From the NCBI RefSeq assembly GCF_900176435.1, contig NZ_FWYE01000003.1, positions 62,001 through 126,000 on the forward strand: a stretch of DNA of 64,000 nt, written 5' to 3'. The notes beneath the pieces were generated by a model, which saw only the letters and a list, made by a program, of their open reading frames with translations, had not been told where the DNA came from and did no database searches. This document shows positions 1 through 8,528 of this stretch, one piece after another. The position numbers and the translations under genes were made by a program. Numbering within the stretch: position 1 is the first letter of the stretch; every line of letters starts with the position of its first letter. Source of the stretch: Picrophilus oshimae DSM 9789 (GTDB lineage Archaea; Thermoplasmatota; Thermoplasmata; Thermoplasmatales; Thermoplasmataceae).

Positions 1-1174
1 CAACAAATGCCATTAATGTGAATCCTGCAAGGAAGGGCGCATTTCTTGTTATGCCACCAAGCCTGTATATCATCTCTGTTCCGGTCTTTTTATAAATTAT
101 AAACAACGATGCAAAGGCCATTGTTATTAAAAACGATGCGGCAATGATCTGGTACATGCCACCGGACGCTGCAAGCACACTAACCTTTCCATGTGATATC
201 AGTGAAACGCCAAAGGAAATCAATACAAAGGAAAGATCGGCAGCGCTGAGATATGCCAGCATCATCTTAATGCTTTCCTGGAAAACAGAGGCTGTTGAAA
301 AGTATATTAAACTCAGTATGCCAAGGCCTATTAATATATATGAAACATCATGCGATAATACGTTTATTAAAAGTGGGTACATTATGCCGAATAGACCATA
401 GCCCCCCATCATACCAAGGCCACCTGCAAGCATCACCGTTCCGGAGTATGGCGCTGAATTGTATGAATCTGCAAGCCATCCATGCAATGGAAAGATCGGC
501 AATTTTATTAAAAATACCAGGAGCAGCGAGAATATTATAAAACCGGCGCCAAATACAGGTATTGTTGAAAAGAATGTATAGTTCAGAAGCTGCTGGAATG
601 AAAATGATATTATATGAAAATCTATGTAATAGTAGGTTGCAAGTGCAAAGAATCCAAGCAATAGAAAGAGAGAGCCAACATGCATGTATATAAAGAACTT
701 TATTGAAATTGAGCGCCTCTGTAGCCTGCCGTACCTGTAAATTATAAAGAAAACAGCAAGTATTGCTATCTCCCAGAATATAAAGAAGAAAAGAAAGTCC
801 CTGGAGATAAAAAGACCTATAAGACCAAGGCCTGCGGTTGCTATCAAACCGGTTGATATACTATCCTCCATGTTTGATATTAAAAGCGCAAAGATTGTTA
901 TTATATATGCAACGGCGCTTAGCGAAGCTGTTAAGCCGGTTAAACCTATGCTAAAATCTATGTCTATGTATTTATTAACTGCAAGCGGGAACTGTGATGC
1001 ATCCATTATGCCTGAATGATAGGATGAAAATGTTAAAATAGAATAAACAGCGAAAATCAAGAATAAAATGAAGAATGATATTATTCCAAAAGCCCTGTGA
1101 TATCTTTTAATGAAGTATGTTGCAGCAGTTGCAATTATTGTTAATATGAATATTAAAAAAAGCAATGACATCAT
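1..1174 (-). CDS. nuoM: NADH-quinone oxidoreductase subunit M, C-terminus cut by window edge
   Basis: About 391 residues are visible before the frame runs off the left edge. This is an antiporter-like membrane subunit of complex I, expected to pump protons. I see many hydrophobic segments, the family glutamate in FIFWE near residue 135, and a conserved lysine in IKLPIFPLHGWL, which matches the K-P-P-H-W-L signature of NuoM/MrpD proteins. The start ATG (1174-1172) overlaps the nuoL stop as ATGA, so translation is probably coupled. A second ATG follows directly and could equally be used. The identity follows from these motifs and from its place behind nuoL. Confidence 0.9.
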   Translation of the reverse strand, partial: MMSLLFLIFILTIIATAATYFIKRYHRAFGIISFFILFLIFAVYSILTFSSYHSGIMDASQFPLAVNKYIDIDFSIGLTGLTASLSAVAYIITIFALLISNMEDSISTGLIATAGLGLIGLFISRDFLFFFIFWEIAILAVFFIIYRYGRLQRRSISIKFFIYMHVGSLFLLLGFFALATYYYIDFHIISFSFQQLLNYTFFSTIPVFGAGFIIFSLLLVFLIKLPIFPLHGWLADSYNSAPYSGTVMLAGGLGMMGGYGLFGIMYPLLINVLSHDVSYILIGLGILSLIYFSTASVFQESIKMMLAYLSAADLSFVLISFGVSLISHGKVSVLAASGGMYQIIAASFLITMAFASLFIIYKKTGTEMIYRLGGITRNAPFLAGFTLMAFV

Positions 1175-3036
1175 ATTATTCTCACCACCTCGACTATGAG
1201 AAATACTATGGCTATGCCACCAATCATAAATATCATGTAATAGTTTAAAAGCCCTGCCTGTATTTTTCTAAATGCATTTCCAAGGTTTATGAATTTTGAA
1301 AAGGCTTTATCTGTATCAATTATGAAATATTTGTTTATGTATGAAATTCCATGCGAGAATGAAACAAAGGCATCCTGTGCTATGTAATATGTAAATAACC
1401 TATCAAGATAGAATTTGTTTCTTACAATTCTTGAGAATATATTGCTATCCTGTATTCTTATTCTGCCGATTGATACAAGGTATGCTATAAATATACCTAT
1501 TACCACATATATCAATGGAAGTGCATCTATTAAAATAGGCGGCGTGTAAACGTATGCATTGTTATATATGTAATGATAGAATGGTACCTGGAATATACCA
1601 AGTATTAAGGAAAGAACTGCAAGAACCATTACAGGTATTAAATATACAAGCTTTGGGTCCCTTGCACGCTCTGCAAGCTTTGACCTTGGCCTTCCAAGAA
1701 AGACCTTAAAGTACATTCTAAATATGTAAAGCGCCGTGAATATCTCACCAAGGGATAATAAAAGCCATGGGATTATATCTCCAGATCTTATGTAATATAA
1801 ATATGCAAATGAAACTATTGTATCCTTTGAATAGAAGCCTGCAGTCGGCGGAATGCCTGCAAGCGTTATGGAGCCTATAAGCATTAATATTGCAGTTGCC
1901 GGCATCCTTTTAAACAAACCGCCCATGTATCTTATATCACGGTTCTCAAGGGTCATTATCATTATCGCACCGGCAGCCATGAACAATAATGCCTTGAATA
2001 TACCATGTACAACAAGCTGGAACATTGCAAGCGGCACAGCTGTATATCCAATAAATGTTCCAAGGCCAAGTGCCGCAAGCATGTATGCAAGCTGGCTTAT
2101 TGTTGAATATGCAAGTATTCTTTTTATATCATTCATTGCAGTGCCAAGTATTCCGGCAAATATTGCTGTAAATGAGCCTATTATGGCAACGGCCACCATG
2201 GTTCCGGATGTCACATCAAAGAGCGGGAACAGTCTTGCAACAAGATATATGCCTGCCGCAACCATTGTTGCAGCATGTATCAGCGCAGATACCGTTGTGG
2301 GGCCCTCCATGGAATCAGGAAGCCAGACATGCAATGGAAACTGTGCCGATTTTGCTATTGCACCTGATAATATAAGTGCCGTTGACAGCGTTAAATTAAA
2401 TGAACCGATCCTTGTTAGAATAAAATGTGGATGTGCTATTATAAAAGGTATGCTTAACGGTGATGAAACATAGTTTGCAAGGCCAGAGAATAAGACACCA
2501 ATTCCAACGATGAATAAAACATCGCCAACCCTTGTAACAATAAATGCCTTTTTTGCGGCAGATGCTGCATTTGGCTTAAAATACCAGAATCCTATTAAAA
2601 TATAAGACATAAATCCAACTATTTCCCAGAAGAAGAAGAAAAATGCAAGATTTGATGATACTGTGAGGCCCAGCATTGAGAATATAAATATTCCTATCTC
2701 TGCGAAATACAGGTTCTTTCTTGGATCATCTTTCATATAGTACATTGCATATAAATTTACCATAAGGGCAACAAAAGACACAAAAAGCGACATTATTGCA
2801 GAAAGATGATCTATGTATATACCAAAATTAATATCATAAAACCACTGGTATGATTTGTATATAATGCCAGACGAATTTATCTGCATGTATGCCAGTATTG
2901 ATAATATAAAGGATGCAAGAATTGCAAGGGACATCAAAACGCCTGCAATCCTTTTATAATATTTAGATAGTATGTACTCCAAAGGTGCCGCTATCAATGG
3001 TGATATGAATATAAAAAAGTATGAATCTCCATTCAT
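1171..3036 (-). CDS. nuoL: NADH-quinone oxidoreductase subunit L
   Basis: A 621-residue polytopic membrane protein and a proton-pumping antiporter-like subunit of complex I. Visible signatures are the TM5 glutamate in FFFFFWE (about residue 138), the TM7 lysine in AKSAQFPLHVWLPD (about 229), and SALIHAATMVAAG with the conserved histidine near 254. The length is normal for NuoL, and the C-terminal part has the extended amphipathic and TM region expected. It overlaps nuoM by 4 nt. No nuoJ or nuoK lies upstream. Only a 28-codon ORF precedes it, so nuoL and nuoM seem to form a transcript separate from the rest of nuo, or the cluster is split. Confidence 0.95.
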   Translation of the reverse strand: MNGDSYFFIFISPLIAAPLEYILSKYYKRIAGVLMSLAILASFILSILAYMQINSSGIIYKSYQWFYDINFGIYIDHLSAIMSLFVSFVALMVNLYAMYYMKDDPRKNLYFAEIGIFIFSMLGLTVSSNLAFFFFFWEIVGFMSYILIGFWYFKPNAASAAKKAFIVTRVGDVLFIVGIGVLFSGLANYVSSPLSIPFIIAHPHFILTRIGSFNLTLSTALILSGAIAKSAQFPLHVWLPDSMEGPTTVSALIHAATMVAAGIYLVARLFPLFDVTSGTMVAVAIIGSFTAIFAGILGTAMNDIKRILAYSTISQLAYMLAALGLGTFIGYTAVPLAMFQLVVHGIFKALLFMAAGAIMIMTLENRDIRYMGGLFKRMPATAILMLIGSITLAGIPPTAGFYSKDTIVSFAYLYYIRSGDIIPWLLLSLGEIFTALYIFRMYFKVFLGRPRSKLAERARDPKLVYLIPVMVLAVLSLILGIFQVPFYHYIYNNAYVYTPPILIDALPLIYVVIGIFIAYLVSIGRIRIQDSNIFSRIVRNKFYLDRLFTYYIAQDAFVSFSHGISYINKYFIIDTDKAFSKFINLGNAFRKIQAGLLNYYMIFMIGGIAIVFLIVEVVRII

Positions 3037-3119
3037 TTATCATCACCCTTCTGTGGATTATTCGAAGATAGATGAACGATATCGTCATATGAAATATGCA
3101 TAATTTCACCTTCTGGCAT
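3033..3119 (-). CDS. 28-residue ORF translationally coupled to nuoL
   Basis: The ORF starts with MPEGEIMHIS and ends in KGDDK. Its stop TGA overlaps the nuoL start ATG as ATGA. A TATA-like run (minus strand, about 3140-3155) lies some 25 nt before its ATG, so it would be the first codon of a leaderless transcript. I do not recognise the peptide; it is hydrophilic and acidic. It may be a real small protein, a leader ORF that delivers ribosomes to nuoL, or the relic of a lost nuo gene. The coupling is seen; translation is inferred. Confidence 0.5.
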   Translation of the reverse strand: MPEGEIMHISYDDIVHLSSNNPQKGDDK

Positions 3120-3662
3120 ATAGATATTGATTTTTAAATATTATATTAAAATTTCTATCAGATGATTATTTTATTTTATAATAAAATGATGTACACTGTT
3201 AAAGATTGAAAGAAATATATTTACTTTCTATTAAAATAAATCAAACAAAACTAAAAAATAAAATGTGCATTAATGAACCTTTTTCCATGATATAATTAAT
3301 AATGTGCTATAGAGTATTTCAGTTTTCAAAACATGTTAATTAATTAAATGCATAATCATGATAATATATGTCATGTTAATAGATATTAAATTTAAATTTA
3401 TTTGTATTCATAAAAAACATATAATATATATAATAAGATACAAATATGGTTATTACATGAAAATAATGGTAATATTTATAAATAAGGTCCTATATGTGGT
3501 TTTCATACCTAAGTTAAATTTAAATATTATTTATTTTAATGGCATTTACTTCGTTAATTGCATAAATTGCTGTGATTTAAGAGATAATTTATTAATAAAC
3601 AATCTTTATTGAAATCGTTTATTAACGTAATATATTACCGGCTCTTTTAATTTAACAACAAT
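3120..3662. other. AT-rich intergenic region between divergent nuoL and ABC operons
   Basis: About 540 nt of very AT-rich DNA. It holds the probable TATA element of the nuoL side near 3140-3155. An 84-codon open frame (3358-3612, plus) has a composition dominated by Ile, Tyr, Lys and Asn and looks like chance reading of AT-rich DNA. I see no RNA gene or clear repeat. Confidence 0.5.
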
Positions 3663-3676
3663 ACTTATATATAATC

Positions 3677-3690
3677 TGCCTATACAGGCA
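3677..3690. promoter_or_regulatory. Perfect inverted repeat just downstream of TATA box, possible operator
   Basis: TGCCT-ATAC-AGGCA is a perfect 5-bp-arm inverted repeat. It lies immediately after a TATA-like CTTATATATA (about 3664-3673) and ends about where transcription should begin (roughly 3690-3695). That position fits a repressor operator of the following ABC transporter operon. It could instead be part of the leader fold if transcription starts earlier. Confidence 0.4.
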
Positions 3691-3691
3691 T

Positions 3692-3771
3692 GGTGACAGC
3701 CTCGTGATAGGATAGGCAACTCGGCTGGGTTGTTATTAAAATTTATGATCGGGTGTCACAGGAGGTTAATC
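3692..3771 (+). promoter_or_regulatory. Candidate structured 5' leader (riboswitch-like) of ABC operon
   Basis: This GC-richer stretch stands out against its AT-rich surroundings. GTGACA (3693-3698) can pair with TGTCAC (3754-3759) and close a domain. Inside it GCCT (3699-3702) can pair with AGGC (3714-3717), and CAACTC can pair with GGGTTG (3718-3733) with a GGCT loop. The closing strand abuts the ribosome binding site AGGAGG before the ATPase start at 3772, so folding could control translation. The likely transcription start coincides with the 5' strand of the closing stem. A mini-ORF ATG GTG ACA GCC TCG TGA starts at 3690. I could not match it to the TPP, fluoride, guanidine, Mn or cobalamin riboswitch consensus from memory. 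Confidence 0.45.
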
Positions 3772-4578
3772 ATGACCAGCGAGGATTACCAGATAAATCA
3801 GATAAACGAGCCGAGTTCAAGAGTCCCAGTGCTGCAGGCAATCAATATAAGCTTCTCATACGAAAACGGATATCGTGTCTTCCAGGATGTAAACCTCGAG
3901 GCCGGTGAGGGCAAGTTTGTCGCCATCATTGGCCCATCGGGAATTGGTAAATCAACGTTTTTAAGGATACTTGGTGGTTTTTTAAAGCCTGATTCAGGCT
4001 ATGTAAAATTAATGGGCAAACTCGTTTTAAAGCCAATTCCTGAGATAGCATTAATACACCAGTCAATAGTTACGTTTCCATGGATGACCGCCCTGGAGAA
4101 TGTAATGCTATCCATGAAATCAAAAAGAATCGATCAAAAAACTGCCGAGGAAAAGGCCAGGGAGGCCCTGGCAAGGGTGGGCCTTGAGGGCTTTGAAGAT
4201 CTCTATCCAAAGGAGATGAGCGGTGGTATGCGCCAGCGGGTTGCAATAGCCAGGGCATTTGCCGCCGATCCTTATGTATTTCTTATGGATGAGCCATTTG
4301 CCCATCTTGATGAACTGACGGCCGAGGGATTAAGGCAGGATATCTATAATATACTTTTCAGCGATAACACCTTAAAATCCGTTGTTATGGTATCGCATAA
4401 TCTTACAGAGGTTCTTGAGCTTGCAGATGACATATTCATACTTAATGGTGTGCCGGCATCTGTTGTTGGCATAGTCCATGTCGATATGCCAAGGCCGAGG
4501 AATCCAAAGACCGATGAATTTAATGGTTATCTTGATAAGCTTTACAATTATTTAACCCCGCCAAGGATGAAAAAATGA
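3772..4578 (+). CDS. ABC transporter ATP-binding protein, nitrate/sulfonate/taurine type
   Basis: A 268-residue ATPase. The start is set at ATG 3772 because AGGAGG lies 7 nt upstream; the frame stays open back to 3730. It has Walker A GPSGIGKS (about 54-61), signature MSGGMRQR, Walker B VFLMDEPF, and an H-loop VMVSHN. It belongs to the SsuB/TauB/NrtD-like family and should energise the double permease that follows 15 nt later. No solute-binding protein is encoded nearby, so the substrate cannot be told. Candidates from the family are sulfonates, nitrate-like anions, metals or pyrimidine precursors. Confidence 0.9.
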   Translation: MTSEDYQINQINEPSSRVPVLQAINISFSYENGYRVFQDVNLEAGEGKFVAIIGPSGIGKSTFLRILGGFLKPDSGYVKLMGKLVLKPIPEIALIHQSIVTFPWMTALENVMLSMKSKRIDQKTAEEKAREALARVGLEGFEDLYPKEMSGGMRQRVAIARAFAADPYVFLMDEPFAHLDELTAEGLRQDIYNILFSDNTLKSVVMVSHNLTEVLELADDIFILNGVPASVVGIVHVDMPRPRNPKTDEFNGYLDKLYNYLTPPRMKK

Positions 4579-4593
4579 TGGAGGTGACAGTCC

Positions 4594-6207
4594 ATGAATC
4601 CTTACCTTTTAATATTTCTTGCAACCGGTGCAACAACCATAAGGGTCCTTGGCCTAACGTTATTATCAATAGTTACCGGCTGGTTCCTTGCATACGGTGC
4701 AATAAAAAGCAAATACTTTGAAAATATTTATATCTCGGTTATAGAGGTTTTTGAATCAGTGCCTGTTATATCCTTTTTCCCGATAGTTCTTGTGATATTC
4801 ATAACAAGGATAGGCGGGCCACTTGGTGTTGAACTTGCCGCAGACTTTTTAGTTTTCACCGCGGTTGTCTGGAATATATGGATGGCTGAGTATCAGGCAT
4901 TTAAAACAGTTCCAAGAGAGATGGAAGAGGTTGTTGATAATATCGATCTTGGATTTTTTGGAAAGCTTTCAAAGCTTTACATACCATTTTCAATACCAAG
5001 AATAGCCGCAAACCTGTTTCCAAGCGTTTCAGATGGCTTCTTTTATATAACTGTAAGTGAGGTCATTGAGGTAGGAACACACACATACCAGACATTCGGT
5101 ATAGGAACACTTTTAACAGATTTTTCAAACAATATATTTTTAACAGAAATGTCACTTCTTGTAATGTCCTTCTTTGTTATAGCAACAATAGCAATTTTAA
5201 GGGAATACACAAAGAGGGCTGTTGCAAGGTATACCCTGGATACGGATGCACCAATAATAAGGCGTGGCAGATTAAACACAAGGCAGACATCAAGGATAGC
5301 ATCCGTAATATCAAAGAATCCATTTTCAAGATTGTCTTCATATTATAGATACCAGAATCTCGATATAGAGGAAAAATTTGAAAAACTGGAAAAAAAGAAA
5401 AAGTATTACAGATACGTTTACATTGCCATTGGCCTGTTTATATTGATATTGCTGCTTTATGGCAGTGCATCATTAATAATATCTGTAAAGGCGGATCAGT
5501 GGTTCTACCTGTTTTCAAAAACACCTGAAATTATAATATACCTTGCATATGATTATGCCAGGGTTGCTACAATACTTTTAATATCTCTTGCTATAGCAAT
5601 ATTCCTTGGATACTATCTTGCCGTGAACAAAAGGGCAGAATCCGTCGGCATTCCAATAATACAGACGCTAAGTGCATATCCGGCACCGATTTATTTTCCG
5701 TTTGTTTTTATATTTACATTGCCATTCATATCAAAATTCTTTGGGCCATACACAGATGAATTCTATGTGCTTGCAATAGGCTTTATAAGCACATTCTACT
5801 ATGTGTTTTACTCTTTCTGGATGGGTGTAAAGGCCCTGCCATCAGAATACTGGGAGTTAATGAAGAACATGAACATGGGATATTTCAAAAAAATGAGGTA
5901 TATAATAATACCTGCTGCGTTTCCATATTTGATCAGCGGAATATCATCAACAATAAACAGTGCCTGGGGAGGCTTAATGATAGGCGAGTACTGGCCAAAC
6001 ATTTATGGTGATAAATCACTGTATGTCCATACAGGACTGATGAAGCTCATAGATGTGGCAACGGCAAATGGAAACATAGAGCTTGCAGCATGGGCATCAT
6101 TTATCTTTTCAATAGTTGTTGTTATCTATTCAATATTATTCACCAGGAAGATGATGGACCTTGCAAGGAAAAAGTACGTTGCCGAGGAGGGCATCTACGC
6201 CGCATAA
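4594..6207 (+). CDS. ABC transporter permease, two fused BPD_transp_1 domains
   Basis: A 537-residue membrane protein with two permease halves, about 1-200 and 270-530, joined by a charged linker rich in Glu and Lys. Each half has an EAA-like loop, in the segments beginning PREMEEVVDNIDLG and LPSEYWELMKNMNMG. These dock on the ATPase. One polypeptide thus supplies the whole membrane channel. GGAGGTGAC lies just before the start, and the gene is co-transcribed with the ATPase. Fused permeases of this kind are known alongside ATPases of the nitrate/sulfonate/bicarbonate group that bear an AAA-associated C-terminal domain, which matches the next gene. Confidence 0.88.
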   Translation: MNPYLLIFLATGATTIRVLGLTLLSIVTGWFLAYGAIKSKYFENIYISVIEVFESVPVISFFPIVLVIFITRIGGPLGVELAADFLVFTAVVWNIWMAEYQAFKTVPREMEEVVDNIDLGFFGKLSKLYIPFSIPRIAANLFPSVSDGFFYITVSEVIEVGTHTYQTFGIGTLLTDFSNNIFLTEMSLLVMSFFVIATIAILREYTKRAVARYTLDTDAPIIRRGRLNTRQTSRIASVISKNPFSRLSSYYRYQNLDIEEKFEKLEKKKKYYRYVYIAIGLFILILLLYGSASLIISVKADQWFYLFSKTPEIIIYLAYDYARVATILLISLAIAIFLGYYLAVNKRAESVGIPIIQTLSAYPAPIYFPFVFIFTLPFISKFFGPYTDEFYVLAIGFISTFYYVFYSFWMGVKALPSEYWELMKNMNMGYFKKMRYIIIPAAFPYLISGISSTINSAWGGLMIGEYWPNIYGDKSLYVHTGLMKLIDVATANGNIELAAWASFIFSIVVVIYSILFTRKMMDLARKKYVAEEGIYAA

Positions 6208-6211
6208 TTTT

Positions 6212-6233
6212 TTAAAATACCAAAGTATTTTAA
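6212..6233. promoter_or_regulatory. 9-bp-arm perfect inverted repeat at promoter of the next gene
   Basis: TTAAAATAC-CAAA-GTATTTTAA is a perfect palindrome with a 4-nt spacer. It sits right after the permease stop and overlaps the upstream edge of a TATA-like ATATATATAC, which lies about 22 nt before the start of the 6255 gene. It could be a terminator stem or an operator. Its position at a TATA box favours an operator. Confidence 0.45.
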
Positions 6234-6254
6234 TATATATACATTTATCATAGC

Positions 6255-6725
6255 ATGCCAGATGTAATAGATCCAAATGCCAGAATAGCGGACCTTGTTG
6301 GTATACTATATGTAATGAACAACATTTTTGATGGAAAAACAGATCTTTATCAGCTGGAAAAGGAGATGGAAGTTGATATAGATGACCTGATGCCAATAGT
6401 TTACACTGCATCAAGGCTTGGCCTTATAGATGCAGAGTCAGGTGATATATCAATATCCGAGAAGGGTATAGAATACATAAAATCCGGAATCATTCAAAGG
6501 AAAAAGATTATAAAGGATTCTTTAAAGGATGTTGAGCCATTCAAGACCGCAATATCACTTGGCTCATTTAATCTGGAAGATCTAAATGAGGCCCTTATAA
6601 AAAACGGTGTTCAAACATTTAATAATCCATCTGGAATACATGATCTTGAGATCATACTGATAGAATGGGGTGTTTATTCAGGTATGATAAAAAAGACTGA
6701 TGACGGTTTTGAAATAAATATCTAG
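6255..6725 (+). CDS. Stand-alone AAA-associated C-terminal domain protein (PF09821-like)
   Basis: A 156-residue soluble protein that starts MPDVIDPNARIADLVGIL. It resembles the C-terminal AAA-associated domain that is usually fused to ABC ATPases of the nitrate/sulfonate group: a winged-helix-like first half (about 1-80) and a second helical half. Here it is a separate gene behind an ATPase that lacks the domain, which supports a split of the usual fusion. It may regulate the ATPase or sense the substrate. It probably has its own leaderless promoter (TATA about 22 nt upstream). It converges with the next operon, overlapping 4 nt. Confidence 0.75.
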   Translation: MPDVIDPNARIADLVGILYVMNNIFDGKTDLYQLEKEMEVDIDDLMPIVYTASRLGLIDAESGDISISEKGIEYIKSGIIQRKKIIKDSLKDVEPFKTAISLGSFNLEDLNEALIKNGVQTFNNPSGIHDLEIILIEWGVYSGMIKKTDDGFEINI

Positions 6726-7723
6726 TTTATTGCCTCCTCATTTATTATCTCCTTAAGAACTCCATTATCATAGACGTTAAACCTTTTAAGACCTATTTTT
6801 ATCCTGTCACCAACGTTGTATTTGTTCCTTGATTGAAAAACTATGTTTCTGTCCTTGTATATACAATGTATAAAATAATTTGATTCCTCTATATCTATCA
6901 AAGAGACCTCAACCTCTATGTCATTTGAATCCTCATTTACCCAGGTTGGTCTGAAGCCTATGATTTTTTCATTGTAACCGAGTTCAGAGCCATCAATGAA
7001 GTTCATTGGGAAGTTGCCTATAAAATCCCCAACCCATGTATTGACCGGTCTGTTATATAATTCCTCATAGGTTCCTATCTGCTCTATAATACCGTTGTGC
7101 AGAACGGCCACTCTGTCTGCTATGTTTGATGCCTCGGCCTGGTCATGTGTTACATATATAAATGTGTAATTTAGCTCCTTCTGAAGCCTTTTTAGCTCCT
7201 GCCTTGATGTGTATCTTACCCTGGCATCAATGTTGCTTAAAGGCTCATCCAGCAGGAACAGTTGTGGGTCACGCACAAGTGCCCTGGCTATTGCAACCCG
7301 CTGCTTCTGGCCACCGCTTAATCTTGTGACCCTGTTATTAAGCTCTGCATCTATTTTTAAAAGTCTTGCAACACTCTCAACCTTCTCCCTTATTTTATCC
7401 CTTGGAACGCCGGCCATCTTCAATGGGAATGCAATGTTTTTGAACACGTTCATATTTGGATACAGTGCATAGTTCTGAAAAACCATGGATATGTTCCTCT
7501 TATTCGGTGGTCTTCTTGTTACATCCTCGCCATTCACTATAATCTTCCCGCTATCTATATCCTCTATTCCAACTATGGTTCTTAGCAGCGTTGATTTGCC
7601 AGTACCTGATGGCCCAAGTATAACAAGGAACTCACCGGCCGGAACCTTCAAATTTAGATTATCAAGCACCTTTTTACTGCCATATGATTTACAAACATCA
7701 ACAAGCTCAAGTTTATACTCCAC
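6722..7723 (-). CDS. ABC transporter ATP-binding protein, sugar (MalK/UgpC) type
   Basis: A 333-residue ATPase with Walker A GPSGTGKS, Q-loop MVFQNYALYPNM, signature LSGGQKQR, Walker B LFLLDEPLSNID, and switch HDQAEA. The C-terminal 100 residues fit the regulatory OB-fold region of MalK-like proteins, though shorter than in E. coli. The GTG start overlaps the preceding permease by 11 nt. It energises the two permeases in the same operon and, by position, should serve the solute-binding protein encoded divergently at 9544. Sugar import is the likely role. Confidence 0.9.
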   Translation of the reverse strand: MEYKLELVDVCKSYGSKKVLDNLNLKVPAGEFLVILGPSGTGKSTLLRTIVGIEDIDSGKIIVNGEDVTRRPPNKRNISMVFQNYALYPNMNVFKNIAFPLKMAGVPRDKIREKVESVARLLKIDAELNNRVTRLSGGQKQRVAIARALVRDPQLFLLDEPLSNIDARVRYTSRQELKRLQKELNYTFIYVTHDQAEASNIADRVAVLHNGIIEQIGTYEELYNRPVNTWVGDFIGNFPMNFIDGSELGYNEKIIGFRPTWVNEDSNDIEVEVSLIDIEESNYFIHCIYKDRNIVFQSRNKYNVGDRIKIGLKRFNVYDNGVLKEIINEEAIN

Positions 7724-8528
7724 CTAAACCACCACTTAAATATTCTCCCTTCAGGTATTTCTGAAGCACAACAGTAACAATTATAACAGGTATCGTTACT
7801 ATCAATGCAAAAGAAGATGCAACGAAGGGCTCTCCCCTGCTAACATAGTCGTATAGATCAACCGGAAATGTCGGCCTTACGGGTGATATTATAACCGCAT
7901 ATGTGAATTCATCCCATGATGTCATCCAGGCGATTAAAAATGTAACAAGCGCAGGAACCCTTATTAACGGTAATAAAACTCTTGCAAATGCGCTTTTTAA
8001 TGTCGCACCATCCACAAGGGCCTGGTTTTCAATATCCTGTGGCAGTGATCTGAAGCCACCAAGCATTATAAAAACAGATATTGGTAAAACAACAAGCTCC
8101 TGTGCAAGTGCTATGCCTATTACCGTGTTTTCAAGGCCAAGCCTTATAAAATATACCGATATCGGTATGGCTATAACAAGGGCCGGCATCATGTTTACAA
8201 CGAACATTAATATTATTATCCTGTTTGAAAGCCTTGCTGTAAGCTTTTCCAGGCCGTATCCAGCCGGTATCGATAATAGCAATGCAAGGAATGCAACTAT
8301 AAATGCAACCTCAGTGCTTCTTATTACAGGATAAACAAGGCTTAAATTTCTAAACGAAACCTCCAGATTTGACAGTGTGAAAACTACCGGCAGCTGGTAT
8401 GGATATAACCTATCAAATGTTAAATATGTCGGCTCAAAAGTTATTAATATTAATACATATAATGGATATATAAATATAATCGATAATATTATGGCGATTA
8501 TATAAGATCCAATGTTCTTACTTTTCAT
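7713..8528 (-). CDS. Sugar ABC transporter permease, MalG type
   Basis: A 271-residue protein with about six TM segments and an EAA loop in the segment ALVDGATLKSAFARVLLPLI. The start is set at ATG 8528 because a strong GGAGGTG (8544-8538) lies 9 nt upstream. The frame can be read back to a TTG at 8546, but that codon precedes the ribosome binding site. It overlaps the upstream permease by 11 nt and the ATPase gene by 11 nt, a tightly coupled operon. Confidence 0.9.
   Translation of the reverse strand: MKSKNIGSYIIAIILSIIFIYPLYVLILITFEPTYLTFDRLYPYQLPVVFTLSNLEVSFRNLSLVYPVIRSTEVAFIVAFLALLLSIPAGYGLEKLTARLSNRIIILMFVVNMMPALVIAIPISVYFIRLGLENTVIGIALAQELVVLPISVFIMLGGFRSLPQDIENQALVDGATLKSAFARVLLPLIRVPALVTFLIAWMTSWDEFTYAVIISPVRPTFPVDLYDYVSRGEPFVASSFALIVTIPVIIVTVVLQKYLKGEYLSGGLGGV

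Noticed and set aside
1853-2473. 206-codon frame on the plus strand
   Set aside because: It lies wholly antisense to nuoL, which has clear family motifs; the antisense frame has none.
3358-3612. 84-codon open frame in the AT-rich spacer
   Set aside because: Composition is almost only Ile, Lys, Asn, Tyr and Leu; no promoter spacing or ribosome binding site and no recognisable motif; expected by chance at this base composition.
3692-3771. Known riboswitch classes for the ABC leader (TPP, fluoride, guanidine-I, Mn, cobalamin)
   Set aside because: None of their conserved core sequences that I remember are present; hence it is reported as an unassigned candidate.
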